Shown here: positions 1 to 6,833 of the stretch, one piece after another | Numbering within the stretch: position 1 is the first letter of the stretch | Layout: every line of letters begins with the position of its first letter | DNA from: Patescibacteria group bacterium | GTDB taxonomy: Bacteria > Patescibacteriota > Minisyncoccia > JAHIHE01 | Length of the DNA stretch: 8,504 nt | Reading direction: 5' to 3' | Assembly: GCA_018899995.1 (NCBI GenBank) | Contig: JAHIHE010000012.1 | Coordinates: 1 to 8,504, forward strand | Notes under the pieces: generated by a model | Told to the model about the DNA's origin: nothing | What the model saw: only the letters and a program-made list of their open reading frames with translations | Databases searched by the model: none | Program-made: the position numbers and the translations under genes

Positions 1-1
1 C

Positions 2-793
2 CAAAGCATTGCTTTTATAGGTGCGGCTCTAGAAAAATTGAGGCAAATTGCGCCGGAAGCAGGAATAGAAAAAGTGGAATTAACGGATGAAGACATTAAA
101 AAATGCAAGGAAAGAATGGAAAGCGATATTGCCGACGCAGTAAATGCCAAAACAGAATATGGCAAGAAAAAAGGATGGGATAGGGAAAAAATTCAAGAAG
201 AGATCAAATCAGAGCAAGTTTGGATCCGGGAATTCCAGACAAGTTATTTAAAAGATATTTTAGACGAGAAAAGCTTTAAAGAGAAAGAGGATAATGAAAA
301 AAGTCTTGAACTTTCTGATGAAGAATGGAAAGGAATGGTGAAGGATTTAAGAAACTTGATCGATAAAAAAGATTGGCATAAAGTAATTCCACGCATGGGA
401 CATATGAATAATCTTGAGCCGGAAAAATTCGGCGACGTGTCGCGTTCTTTGTTTAATTCGAGCGATAAAGAGGGAATGCTTAAAGAAATTGAGATTATGA
501 GAAGAGGAGATGAAAAGACGGGACGGAAGGCAAATGCTTGGGAATTGGGGTCAAGGATTAGATACGTGGCGGAATGTTTCCCTGAACTTAGAGGCAGGAT
601 AGAGATCAATGAGCAAGATTGGAAAAAAATGAAAAAATTTCTGCAGGACGATAGAGATAAGAAATGGGATAAAAAAGATTGGGAGGAGAAAGGAAAAGAA
701 GGAGATTACTGGAGTGTTGCTTATCAGGAATGCAATATGAAAATAATAGAGAAAGCGATTGAAAGAAAGGAAATTAAAATAGCGAAAGAATAA
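2..793 (+). CDS. 3' end of a charged CPR-type repeat protein, function unknown (5' partial)
   Basis: The frame is open to the left edge, so the TTG at 38 is probably an internal Leu codon and the true start lies outside the window. The visible part (about 263 residues) is rich in Lys, Glu and Asp, with no signal peptide or membrane segment. Numbering from the TTG, a degenerate repeat of roughly 50 residues recurs: W97-x-x-M100, G146-M147 and W195-x-x-M198. Each copy is followed by a charged helix and a second aromatic or Ala-rich segment; the last ends in a Met-Lys-Ile-Ile element. An earlier acidic cap (VELTDED, near 13-19) resembles LELSDEE (90-96) and IEINEQD (188-194). From memory, large cytosolic hypothetical proteins in Parcubacteria carry similar W..M...L...R repeats, but no function is known to me. 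It ends 23 bp before the glycosyltransferase and may be cotranscribed with it. Confidence 0.75.
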   Translation, partial: QSIAFIGAALEKLRQIAPEAGIEKVELTDEDIKKCKERMESDIADAVNAKTEYGKKKGWDREKIQEEIKSEQVWIREFQTSYLKDILDEKSFKEKEDNEKSLELSDEEWKGMVKDLRNLIDKKDWHKVIPRMGHMNNLEPEKFGDVSRSLFNSSDKEGMLKEIEIMRRGDEKTGRKANAWELGSRIRYVAECFPELRGRIEINEQDWKKMKKFLQDDRDKKWDKKDWEEKGKEGDYWSVAYQECNMKIIEKAIERKEIKIAKE

Positions 794-816
794 TTCTAAA
801 AAAGAAAGCAAAATTT

Positions 817-1908
817 ATGCGCATTGCCATGTTTTGCAGCGGACGGTTTACCACTCCGCCGCCTCCAAAAACAATTTATGCCCCTTTGTGGATTACCAGC
901 GTTTTGGCCAATGAAATGGCAAAGCGGGGGCATAAAGTAACTTTATTTGCCGCAAAAGGCACGAAGTCAAAAGCAAAAGTGGAAACTTTAAACTTGCCGC
1001 CGCTGGAAAACCGCAAAGACCTCAAATCATGCGTTGATATAAGAGAAGACAGGGTGATTAATTTTTACGAGCAAATATTTATTTCAGAAATTTATCGGCG
1101 CGCGGAAAAAAGAGAGTTTGACCTTATGCATATTCATCCGGTTGAGCAAGCCATTGGTTTTGCGGCAAATTCCAAAGTTCCCACTGTTTTTACCTTGCAT
1201 GACCCTATTTCTTGCTGGAGAAAATTTGCTTACTCAGCTTATAAAAAAAACACAAGCAATGTTTATTTTGTTTCTCTCAGTCATTCGCAGCGCGCTCCCT
1301 TAAAAGGTTTGAATTACATCGCCACTATTTATAACGGCATAGATTTTGCCAAATATCCTTTCAGTAAAAAAGCTGGAAAATATTTATTTTTAGCATCGCG
1401 CATTGTTCCGGAAAAAGGATTTGATATCGCGATAAAGGCGGCAAAGAAAGCCGGTTTGCCGCTCGTGATTGCCGGTGAAATAATAAACCAAGAATATTGG
1501 CAAAAGAAAATAAAACCATTTTTGGGCGAGCAGATAATTTACGCCGGAGCAGTTACGCCTTCTAAACTTCCCGAACTATACCGAAACGCCAAAGCTTTTA
1601 TTTTTCCTTTGCAATGGGAAGAGCCGTTCGGCCTTGTGATGATTGAGGCAATGGCTTGCGGCGCGCCGGTAATCGCTTTTGACCGCGGCTCCGTGCGGGA
1701 AGTGGTAGAGGACGGAAAAACGGGGTTTATCATTCCGCCCCTGAACAAGAAAGGCGAACCGAATATTGGCGGTATGGTTGAGGCAGTCAAAAAAATCAAT
1801 ACGATCGACAGGATAGCGTGCCGGTGGCGCGTCGAAGAAAATTTTAGCTTAAAGCGGATGAGCGACGAATACGAAAAAATTTATGCCGAGATTTTGGCAA
1901 AAAAATAA
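817..1908 (+). CDS. GT4-type (GT-B fold) glycosyltransferase
   Basis: This 363-residue protein has the usual length and layout of family GT4 retaining glycosyltransferases, which move a sugar from a nucleotide-sugar to an acceptor such as a lipid or polysaccharide on the cytosolic face of the membrane. The N-terminal Rossmann half starts MRIAMFCSG and has a loop (TTPPPPKTIYAP, 12-23) for the acceptor side, then a helix LANEMAKRGHKVTLFA typical of the family. The second half opens near 188 (YLFLASRIVPEKGFDIAI, with the conserved R195 and K200). It carries the nucleotide-sugar motif EPFGLVMIEAMACGAPVIAF, in which E269 and E277 form the EX7E pair. No membrane helix is visible. It starts with ATG 23 bp after the preceding gene and has only a weak AAAGAAAG upstream. 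The exact sugar cannot be told. It converges on the next gene. Confidence 0.92.
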   Translation: MRIAMFCSGRFTTPPPPKTIYAPLWITSVLANEMAKRGHKVTLFAAKGTKSKAKVETLNLPPLENRKDLKSCVDIREDRVINFYEQIFISEIYRRAEKREFDLMHIHPVEQAIGFAANSKVPTVFTLHDPISCWRKFAYSAYKKNTSNVYFVSLSHSQRAPLKGLNYIATIYNGIDFAKYPFSKKAGKYLFLASRIVPEKGFDIAIKAAKKAGLPLVIAGEIINQEYWQKKIKPFLGEQIIYAGAVTPSKLPELYRNAKAFIFPLQWEEPFGLVMIEAMACGAPVIAFDRGSVREVVEDGKTGFIIPPLNKKGEPNIGGMVEAVKKINTIDRIACRWRVEENFSLKRMSDEYEKIYAEILAKK

Positions 1909-2023
1909 GCCCCGTTAGAAGTCCGAACTTGCTCTTGATATTTTCCAAGGTTTTCAAGCGAAAGCGGCTTCGCCTTACGACATTCTTAAATAGCGAGAAT
2001 AATTTTAAGACTTCTAACGGGGC
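1909..2023. repeat. 115-bp element with 15-bp perfect inverted ends between convergent genes
   Basis: GCCCCGTTAGAAGTC at 1909-1923 is matched by its exact reverse complement at 2009-2023. The left arm begins directly after the TAA of the glycosyltransferase. The 85-nt interior holds smaller dyads (GCGAA/TTCGC near the middle, CTTAAA/TTTAAG at 1985-2009, ATTCT/AGAAT). No clear target-site duplication flanks it. It could be a MITE-like mobile repeat, or a long-range hairpin serving as a bidirectional terminator for the two convergent genes. No T-run directly follows the right arm, which weakens the terminator reading. Confidence 0.75.
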
Positions 2024-2046
2024 AGAATAAATTCTGCAACAACTCG

Positions 2047-2802
2047 CTATATATCCTTGAATTTTTGATATAAATCAACCGCTTCGTCAAAAAGACTCTT
2101 TGAAATATCAGGCACAACAAGCTCTATGGATCGGATACCCACCAATCCCAGTAAAGATTTAGGCGCCATATTTTTATCCAGCTTGGCATATTTCTTTTTT
2201 GCCAGACGCAATGTTTTTTCAATAAGATCAATGCGCCGTATAAATTGGTAAGTTTCTATTATGGAAACTATGTCGGTGGAAATATCGCCAATACTGAATC
2301 CTTCCGAGTCGAAAGTTATATATTTTGAACCAACCAGCAGATTTGAGGTCTTTGCGTCTCCAACATTGTAGGTTAGGACTAAATCGTATTTTTTAATTTT
2401 TAAAAATTTCCCAAGCACATTGTATCCCTTCTTCCATAACTGCCCGAACCCGTTGATATTTATATCTTTTTTATTTTTTAGCTTTACCGCGCCCTGTCCA
2501 TGAAAAACCGAAAGCTTCCTAATCACTTTTTCTAAACCATCGGGAGATTCTTCCAATGTTTTACTATCGATAAACTCTCTTAGATAAGTTTCGCCGGATA
2601 CAGGTATAATTTTTGGAAAAACTTTGGGAAATAACTTATGGGCAAGAATAGAATTTTTTGTTCTTTCTTCGGCATCAGCCACCAGTATCCCTCCCCTCGT
2701 CCACCTGCTTTCTTTTCTTAGGTGTTTAATTACTCCGTTGAAGTTTCTAAGAATATAAATATCGGACAAGCTTGCTCTTATCTTTTTAATTTGGCCGTTC
2801 AT
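2047..2802 (-). CDS. APH/choline-kinase-fold phosphotransferase-like protein
   Basis: This 251-residue protein shows the signature of the protein-kinase-like phosphotransferase superfamily (APH, choline kinase, fructosamine kinase). At 144-157 it reads TYNVGDAKTSNLLV, equivalent to the family's HGDLHPGNILV: D149 would be the catalytic base and N154 a metal ligand. At 163-168, TFDSEG supplies the metal-binding D165 in place of the usual IDFEG. The segment IGDISTDIVSII (171-182) matches the GdpxxDLA helix. The usual His before GD is replaced by Val, and the N-lobe is short with no obvious P-loop. It may therefore phosphorylate an unidentified small molecule or be a divergent, possibly inactive, relative. 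The start is ATG at 2802 with no evident SD; the stop is TAG. It is transcribed towards the glycosyltransferase and divergently from the glycosidase gene. Resistance should not be assumed from the fold. Confidence 0.65.
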   Translation of the reverse strand: MNGQIKKIRASLSDIYILRNFNGVIKHLRKESRWTRGGILVADAEERTKNSILAHKLFPKVFPKIIPVSGETYLREFIDSKTLEESPDGLEKVIRKLSVFHGQGAVKLKNKKDININGFGQLWKKGYNVLGKFLKIKKYDLVLTYNVGDAKTSNLLVGSKYITFDSEGFSIGDISTDIVSIIETYQFIRRIDLIEKTLRLAKKKYAKLDKNMAPKSLLGLVGIRSIELVVPDISKSLFDEAVDLYQKFKDI

Positions 2803-2992
2803 ATTTGTTAAAATTTAGTCACTTACCCCCACCAATTTTATAAATTTATTAACGAATATTTATTATTTCTATTAACTCCGGTTTGCTATAAAATTCTTTT
2901 GTGTAGAATTGATGGGGGCTTACATCACTATATTATCAAAAAACAGCGCGAGAGTCAATTAGCCCGATTAAGTATTTTTCCGCCAACAAAAT
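2803..2992. other. AT-rich divergent intergenic region
   Basis: These 190 bp separate two divergent genes, so promoters for both should lie here, but no convincing -35/-10 pair is visible. A TATAAA near 2887 could be a -10 for the rightward gene, without a recognisable -35. A CCCCCA near 2826 and a TGGGGG near 2913 form a 6-bp complementary pair with similar flanks (CTTA and GCTTA), perhaps a loose dyad. Confidence 0.4.
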
Positions 2993-4864
2993 ATGGGATT
3001 TAAAAACAATACAAAAATAGGAGAAAACCTTTGGATTGCAGGCGGCTATTATGTTGATTTTGACGAATTGGGACAGTTTCGCATCATCGGGCCGAACAAT
3101 CATCTCTATTGCGGACTTGTTGACATTCCGCCGCACAAGATAAAAATTAAAAGCGTTGCGGAAAAGGACAATATTCTGCGCATAAAAGGCGTTTTTAATT
3201 CTCCCGCGATAAATTTATACTATCCGGCAATGGATGATATTAGAACCATGAGAAAAGCGGAGCGTCAGGATACCGGCGAACATAAGTCCTTTTTGAAGAT
3301 AAGGGGAGAGACCTTTGAAAAAATGATTCCGCAGATTATAAAAATTAAGCGCGATTCCCGCGCCACGAGTTTGATTTTCAGGCGCGCCTATGAAGAAAAT
3401 TTCTATTATGAAACGGTTTTTGAATTTAGCAAAGAAACAAGAATAAAGAAGATAACAAAACCATACCGAGGTTATAAATTCTCATCTTCCGGTGATAAAA
3501 TAAGTTTTGCGATCAAGGCGGCAACAAACGACATTCGGCGCAAAAAATTCAACAATTTATTCAGCATTAAAGAAGACAGTTTTGACTTTAAGGTTTTTGG
3601 CAAGAGGAGCGATTTTTTGAAAAAGATCTGGGAGCGCACCGAAAAGGAAATTGAGCATTTGGTTTCTTGGGGAAAAACATCCGGCGACAGATTTGGAACG
3701 ATTTTCCCTCGCGATTGGATGGAATCGGCCGACTTGGGATTGAACGATTTAACTCCCGAAGCGCGCAGTTATATGTATGAGGCGTCGCTAAAAAACATCA
3801 ACGAAAAAGGCGAGGGCTGGCACGAAGATGTGGTGGGCGAATACAGATACGAGTTTGAAGTTTCAGGGAAAGACATTTTTGACCGCCACATGATTGATAT
3901 TGAACCGAGATATATTTTGGGGATGAAATTTTTACCCAACGATTTCTTTTTGAGCAAAGAAAACAGGGAAAAACTGAGGCGGGTGGCAAACTATGTTTTG
4001 GTTAACGCCCGGAGCGCGGATTATATTTTTTTTGAGACCTTGCCGCTGGAAAGGCGGAAGCCGGGCGACAAGTATTATGATTCTGGAAATTGGCGCGACG
4101 GCGCCTGGGCATTCAAAAAAATTGCCGATATTATCGCCCCTTTTGATGTGAATGCCGTGTTTTATCCCGAAGCGCTGGAAGCGCTGAAGATTTTCCAGAG
4201 CAAGCTGTCTATGGAAATAAAAGATATAGACAAGTTGATTTCAAAATGGGAGAATAAAAAAAATAGTTATCTTTTTAAGAACGCCGACGGCAAGATTGCC
4301 TATGCTCTGGCGCTTTATAAACCTGATTCTGGCGCAAAAAAGGGTAGTTGGCAGAAAATGGAAGTTAATCATTTGGACGAATCATACCTTTACACTTACG
4401 GAGAAGCAACCAAGGAAGAGGTTAGCAGTTTTTGCGACCGCCTGATGGACAGAAATTATTTCTATACCGACTCAGGTCCTCTGATAACCTCAAGGAAGAA
4501 TCCTTACGGTTACACCACAGCTGAATATCACGGATTAGTAATTTGGGTAAAACAGACTTCGTACGTTGTTCTTGCTCTAAGCAGGGCTTTAAAAAAGGCG
4601 ATTATTGAAGAGTGGGATAGAAAACTGATTCGGAAAATCAGGAGCGCTATTTTAAAGATTTCGGAAAATACCTTCAACGCTTTTGAAACAATGGGCGCGA
4701 TACCAGAGCTTTATTGGGACGATGCCGGCAAGGCCAGATTATTTTCCGACCAACCCAATGTAGAAGCATCAATGAGCAAGGTTCAACTTTGGAGCGCGGT
4801 TGGCGCGAGAAGAATTATCAGAAAATATTATGAATTGCTTACGGATCCGAGGTATAAGATATAA
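2993..4864 (+). CDS. Predicted six-hairpin glycosidase (amylo-alpha-1,6-glucosidase / glucoamylase-like)
   Basis: This 623-residue protein looks like a cytosolic (alpha/alpha)6-barrel glycoside hydrolase acting on alpha-glucans. It has no signal peptide. Residues 1-200 look like the beta-rich N-terminal domain seen in bacterial glucoamylase and debranching-type enzymes, starting with NLWIAGGYYVDFDELGQFR (12-30). The barrel runs from about 205. It includes FPRDWMESADLGL (238-250), whose Arg-Asp-x-x pattern recalls the substrate loop of glycogen debranching enzymes, and WHEDVVGEYRY (276-286) with several acids. Near the end are YGYTTAEYHGLVIWVKQT (505-522), IPELYW (570-575) and a closing helix SKVQLWSAVGARRIIRKYY. 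Candidate catalytic acids are D241, E278 or D279, and E572; I cannot choose among them from sequence alone. It starts at ATG 2993 without an SD. The ROK kinase gene 215 bp downstream could use the released glucose. A GH63-like or other six-hairpin specificity is possible. Confidence 0.65.
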   Translation: MGFKNNTKIGENLWIAGGYYVDFDELGQFRIIGPNNHLYCGLVDIPPHKIKIKSVAEKDNILRIKGVFNSPAINLYYPAMDDIRTMRKAERQDTGEHKSFLKIRGETFEKMIPQIIKIKRDSRATSLIFRRAYEENFYYETVFEFSKETRIKKITKPYRGYKFSSSGDKISFAIKAATNDIRRKKFNNLFSIKEDSFDFKVFGKRSDFLKKIWERTEKEIEHLVSWGKTSGDRFGTIFPRDWMESADLGLNDLTPEARSYMYEASLKNINEKGEGWHEDVVGEYRYEFEVSGKDIFDRHMIDIEPRYILGMKFLPNDFFLSKENREKLRRVANYVLVNARSADYIFFETLPLERRKPGDKYYDSGNWRDGAWAFKKIADIIAPFDVNAVFYPEALEALKIFQSKLSMEIKDIDKLISKWENKKNSYLFKNADGKIAYALALYKPDSGAKKGSWQKMEVNHLDESYLYTYGEATKEEVSSFCDRLMDRNYFYTDSGPLITSRKNPYGYTTAEYHGLVIWVKQTSYVVLALSRALKKAIIEEWDRKLIRKIRSAILKISENTFNAFETMGAIPELYWDDAGKARLFSDQPNVEASMSKVQLWSAVGARRIIRKYYELLTDPRYKI

Positions 4865-4870
4865 TAAAAA

Positions 4871-5025
4871 TAATTTCTAATTTATAATTTTCAATTTCTA
4901 TTAAATTTTTAATTCTTAAATTTCTAAACCTTTGTTTGAAAATTGGGCTATTGCCCGCCTGCGGCGGGTCCGCCGAAGGCGGAATAATTTAATAAAAATT
5001 AGAAATTAAAAATTGAAAATTTAAT
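4871..5025. repeat. AT-rich inverted-repeat spacer around a GC double hairpin
   Basis: The 215-bp gap between the glycosidase and kinase genes is almost all A and T except for a GC core. AATTTTCAATTT at 4886-4897 is the exact reverse complement of AAATTGAAAATT at 5010-5021. Further in, TTAATT...AATTTCTAA on the left (about 4909-4927) mirrors TTAGAAATTAA on the right (about 4999-5009). The whole can fold as a long AT stem capped by the GC hairpins. Such CTAATTT/AAATTAG spacers are, from memory, common in Parcubacteria. Confidence 0.6.
4954..4983. repeat. Back-to-back GC hairpins (REP-like)
   Basis: CCCGCC-TGC-GGCGGG (4954-4968) is followed with no gap by TCCGCC-GAA-GGCGGA (4969-4983). Each is a 6-bp perfect stem with a 3-nt loop. 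The inner arms can also pair with each other (GGCGG with CCGCC), so two alternative folds exist. It sits in AT-rich sequence and may act as a REP-type element or a transcript-end stabiliser after the glycosidase gene. It lacks the T-run of a classical terminator. Confidence 0.75.
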
Positions 5026-5079
5026 ATTATCTTTCAGTCTTGGTTATAGAAAAAGTTGAGGGATTAAAATTTTAATGGT

Positions 5080-6006
5080 ATGAAAAAACAAAATATCTAT
5101 TTAGGCATTGACATCGGAGCCACAAAAACCATTTTTTTAGTGGTAAAATTTGGCGCCGGAAAATTCAAGATTTTGGAAATGTCAAGGTGTTTCACTCCGA
5201 GGAAGGAGGCGGATATTTTGAAAATGGCTGAGGAAAATTTCAAAGGGCTGGCGGAAAAATACGAAATCGCGGGCATTGGCATTGGTTTTGCCGGGCCGGT
5301 TGATTTTAAGCGCGGCGCGGCGGTAGCCGGACCGAATTTAAAAACCGGAAAAATTGAATTTAAAAAATATCTTTCGAAAAAACTGCAGATTCCGGTAACG
5401 GTAGATAATGACGCGAAATGTTTTGTGTTGGCGGAAAATATTTTTGGCGCGGCGAAAGGGTATAAAAATATTATCGGGATCACGATTGGCACCGGTATCG
5501 GCGGTGGGATAATTATTGACGGTAAAATTTACCGCGGAGCTACTGGTTCAGCCGGAGAATTCGGGCATACTAATATAAGCAAAGACAATGAGTGGGAAGC
5601 AATTGCTTCGGGCTCTGGGTTGGTGAATATTTACCAAAAAATCAGCGGCTCGCCTCGATTTGCAGGAGGAGAAGCGGGTAAAAAATTAGACAGCTTTATA
5701 ATTATTGAATTGGCAAAAGAAAAAAATAAAAATGCTTTAAAATCAGTGGAAAAAGTGGCAGAAAATCTTGGTATAGAAATTGCCAATATCGTTGAGATTT
5801 TTAATCCGGAAATAATCGTTCTTGGCGGAGGTTTGTCCGAAGTTGGTTTAATTGTCGGCAAAGCCAAGGAATACGCGAAAAAGAAAGTATTTTTGCCTTC
5901 TTTGGCTAAAACTCCGATTATAGTGTCAAAGCTCGGCCAACCCGCTGTGGCCCTCGGCGCGGCTTATTTGGCGCGAAATATTAATAAAAAAACAGGTCTA
6001 GCGTAA
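5080..6006 (+). CDS. ROK-family sugar kinase (glucokinase-like), zinc motif absent
   Basis: This 308-residue protein matches ROK-family kinases in length and motif order; they phosphorylate glucose or related hexoses with ATP in the cytosol. The phosphate-1 motif is GIDIGATKT (9-17). VDNDAKCF (108-115) holds the catalytic D111, and IGTGIGGGIIIDGKIYRG (136-153) is the phosphate-2 region. ExGH is present as E160 and H163, and NPEIIVLGGGL (242-252) is the adenosine motif. The usual zinc site, three Cys in CxCGxxGC after the ExGH His, is missing: the stretch reads ISKDNEWEAIASGSG, keeping the following E173. H163 and E173 suggest that sugar binding survives. No DNA-binding domain is present, so it is a kinase and not a ROK repressor. 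The start at ATG 5080 has only GAGGG well upstream. Glucose, N-acetylglucosamine or N-acetylmannosamine are all possible substrates; glucose fits the neighbouring glycosidase. Confidence 0.9.
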   Translation: MKKQNIYLGIDIGATKTIFLVVKFGAGKFKILEMSRCFTPRKEADILKMAEENFKGLAEKYEIAGIGIGFAGPVDFKRGAAVAGPNLKTGKIEFKKYLSKKLQIPVTVDNDAKCFVLAENIFGAAKGYKNIIGITIGTGIGGGIIIDGKIYRGATGSAGEFGHTNISKDNEWEAIASGSGLVNIYQKISGSPRFAGGEAGKKLDSFIIIELAKEKNKNALKSVEKVAENLGIEIANIVEIFNPEIIVLGGGLSEVGLIVGKAKEYAKKKVFLPSLAKTPIIVSKLGQPAVALGAAYLARNINKKTGLA

Positions 6007-6041
6007 GTTTTTGTCATGCGCCGCAATACTTTTGAAAAAAG

Positions 6042-6050
6042 TTATCCACA
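6042..6050 (+). promoter_or_regulatory. Perfect DnaA-box 9-mer
   Basis: TTATCCACA matches the high-affinity E. coli R1-type DnaA box exactly. It lies 8 bp upstream of a consensus -35 box. I saw no second perfect copy, so an origin is not supported. It could mediate DnaA regulation of the promoters below or be coincidence. Confidence 0.45.
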
Positions 6051-6058
6051 AGTCTTAT

Positions 6059-6086
6059 TTGACAGTATAATTTTTTGTGGTATAAT
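6059..6086 (+). promoter_or_regulatory. Consensus sigma70-type promoter P1
   Basis: TTGACA at 6059-6064 and TATAAT at 6081-6086 are both perfect hexamers with a 16-bp spacer. Transcription would start near 6093 and run rightward through P2 into the short ORF at 6215. Confidence 0.8.
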
Positions 6087-6128
6087 AATGTTTGTAAAGA
6101 GACGGCGCGTTTTCTAACTCACTCAAAC

Positions 6129-6156
6129 TTGACATTCCTATCTCTTGCAGTATAAT
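6129..6156 (+). promoter_or_regulatory. Consensus sigma70-type promoter P2
   Basis: TTGACA at 6129-6134 and TATAAT at 6151-6156 are perfect, again with a 16-bp spacer. The two promoters share GTATAATAAT around the -10. The start would fall near 6163, about 50 nt before the ATG at 6215. Confidence 0.82.
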
Positions 6157-6167
6157 AATTGCAAGAG
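6142..6167. promoter_or_regulatory. Operator-like 8-bp inverted repeat around the P2 -10 box
   Basis: CTCTTGCA at 6142-6149 and TGCAAGAG at 6160-6167 are perfect reverse complements separated by 10 bp that include TATAAT. The dyad covers the -10 box and the expected P2 start, where a dimeric repressor would block initiation. In RNA from P1 it would also form an 8-bp hairpin. Confidence 0.6.
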
Positions 6168-6207
6168 TTAGCAGTTAGCCGTTAGAAATAAAAATAAAAA
6201 ATAATTT

Positions 6208-6214
6208 AAGGAGG
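6208..6214 (+). promoter_or_regulatory. Strong Shine-Dalgarno site directly abutting ATG
   Basis: AAGGAGG is a full anti-SD complement and the strongest SD seen before any gene in the window, but it touches the ATG at 6215 with no spacer. The in-frame triplet at ordinary spacing is ATA (6221), not a usual start. Initiation at 6215 may therefore be inefficient. Confidence 0.6.
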
Positions 6215-6436
<222 letters not shown>

Positions 6437-6483
6437 AGGTTTTTATTTTCTAAAAAATCTCAGAATTTAGAAGAACCGAAGAA

Positions 6484-6619
6484 AAATAAAAAAGCCCTTA
6501 ATTGTGGTTGGACACAAAGTAGGACTAGAGAAGAATGTAAAATAAATGCGCTTAAGCGCGTTATTGTCATTCTTTTACAGTCTTGATGTGTCTTGACACA
6601 GGTAAGAGCTTTTTTATTT
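6484..6619. repeat. 136-bp imperfect palindrome with structured RNA potential
   Basis: AAATAAAAAAGC at 6484-6495 is the exact reverse complement of 6608-6619. Pairing continues inward with mismatches: CTTA/TAAG, TGTG/CACA, GACACA/TGTGTC, GACT/AGTC, AGAATG/CATTCT and AATAA/TTATT. It closes on GCGC-TTAA-GCGC at 6548-6559, almost exactly the midpoint. The transcript would be one long hairpin ending in GCTTTTTT. It may be a palindromic MITE, a bidirectional terminator or a structural RNA. Confidence 0.75.
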
Positions 6620-6639
6620 ATACTTGTAGAAAAAATACA

Positions 6640-6750
6640 GTTTAGATATCTGAATGGGGCGAAGGAGGGTTAGATAAATATAGGAGGATTAGTTCCAACC
6701 ACTTCCCATAAATTCCAACCATTCCTTACACCCCATTCAAATATCTAAAC
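6640..6750. repeat. 111-bp palindromic element with 20-bp inverted ends
   Basis: The left arm 6640-6659 (GTTTAGATATCTGAATGGGG) pairs with 6731-6750 with a single mismatch. Weaker pairing continues inward (AAGGA/TCCTT, GGTT/AACC). The interior has two direct copies of TTCCAACCA (around 6693 and 6713) and two GGAGG runs. Size and layout suggest a MITE-like element. It lies 20 bp from the previous palindrome. Confidence 0.75.
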
Positions 6751-6833
6751 TTGGCTAACTGCATATCTTAGCATTATTTAAAAATTTTGTCAACATGAAC
6801 CCATGAACACGAATTCATAGCCAGCCAATCCAG

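Noticed and set aside
244..811. Reverse ORFs of 121 and 86 codons in the first gene
   Set aside because: Hydrophobic-looking mirror frames of a Lys/Glu-rich coding strand; no independent support.
1904..2030. AATAA on both sides of the 115-bp element as a target-site duplication
   Set aside because: The right copy is offset by two bases from the arm and the sequence is too simple to count.
5097..5492. 131-codon reverse ORF inside the ROK gene
   Set aside because: It is fully covered by a confidently identified gene on the other strand.
6593..6624. TTGACA with a downstream TTTATA or TATACT as a gvpA promoter
   Set aside because: The -35 is perfect, but the -10 candidates have two mismatches at 18 bp or need a 20-bp spacer, and they lie within the palindrome arm about 500 bp from gvpA.
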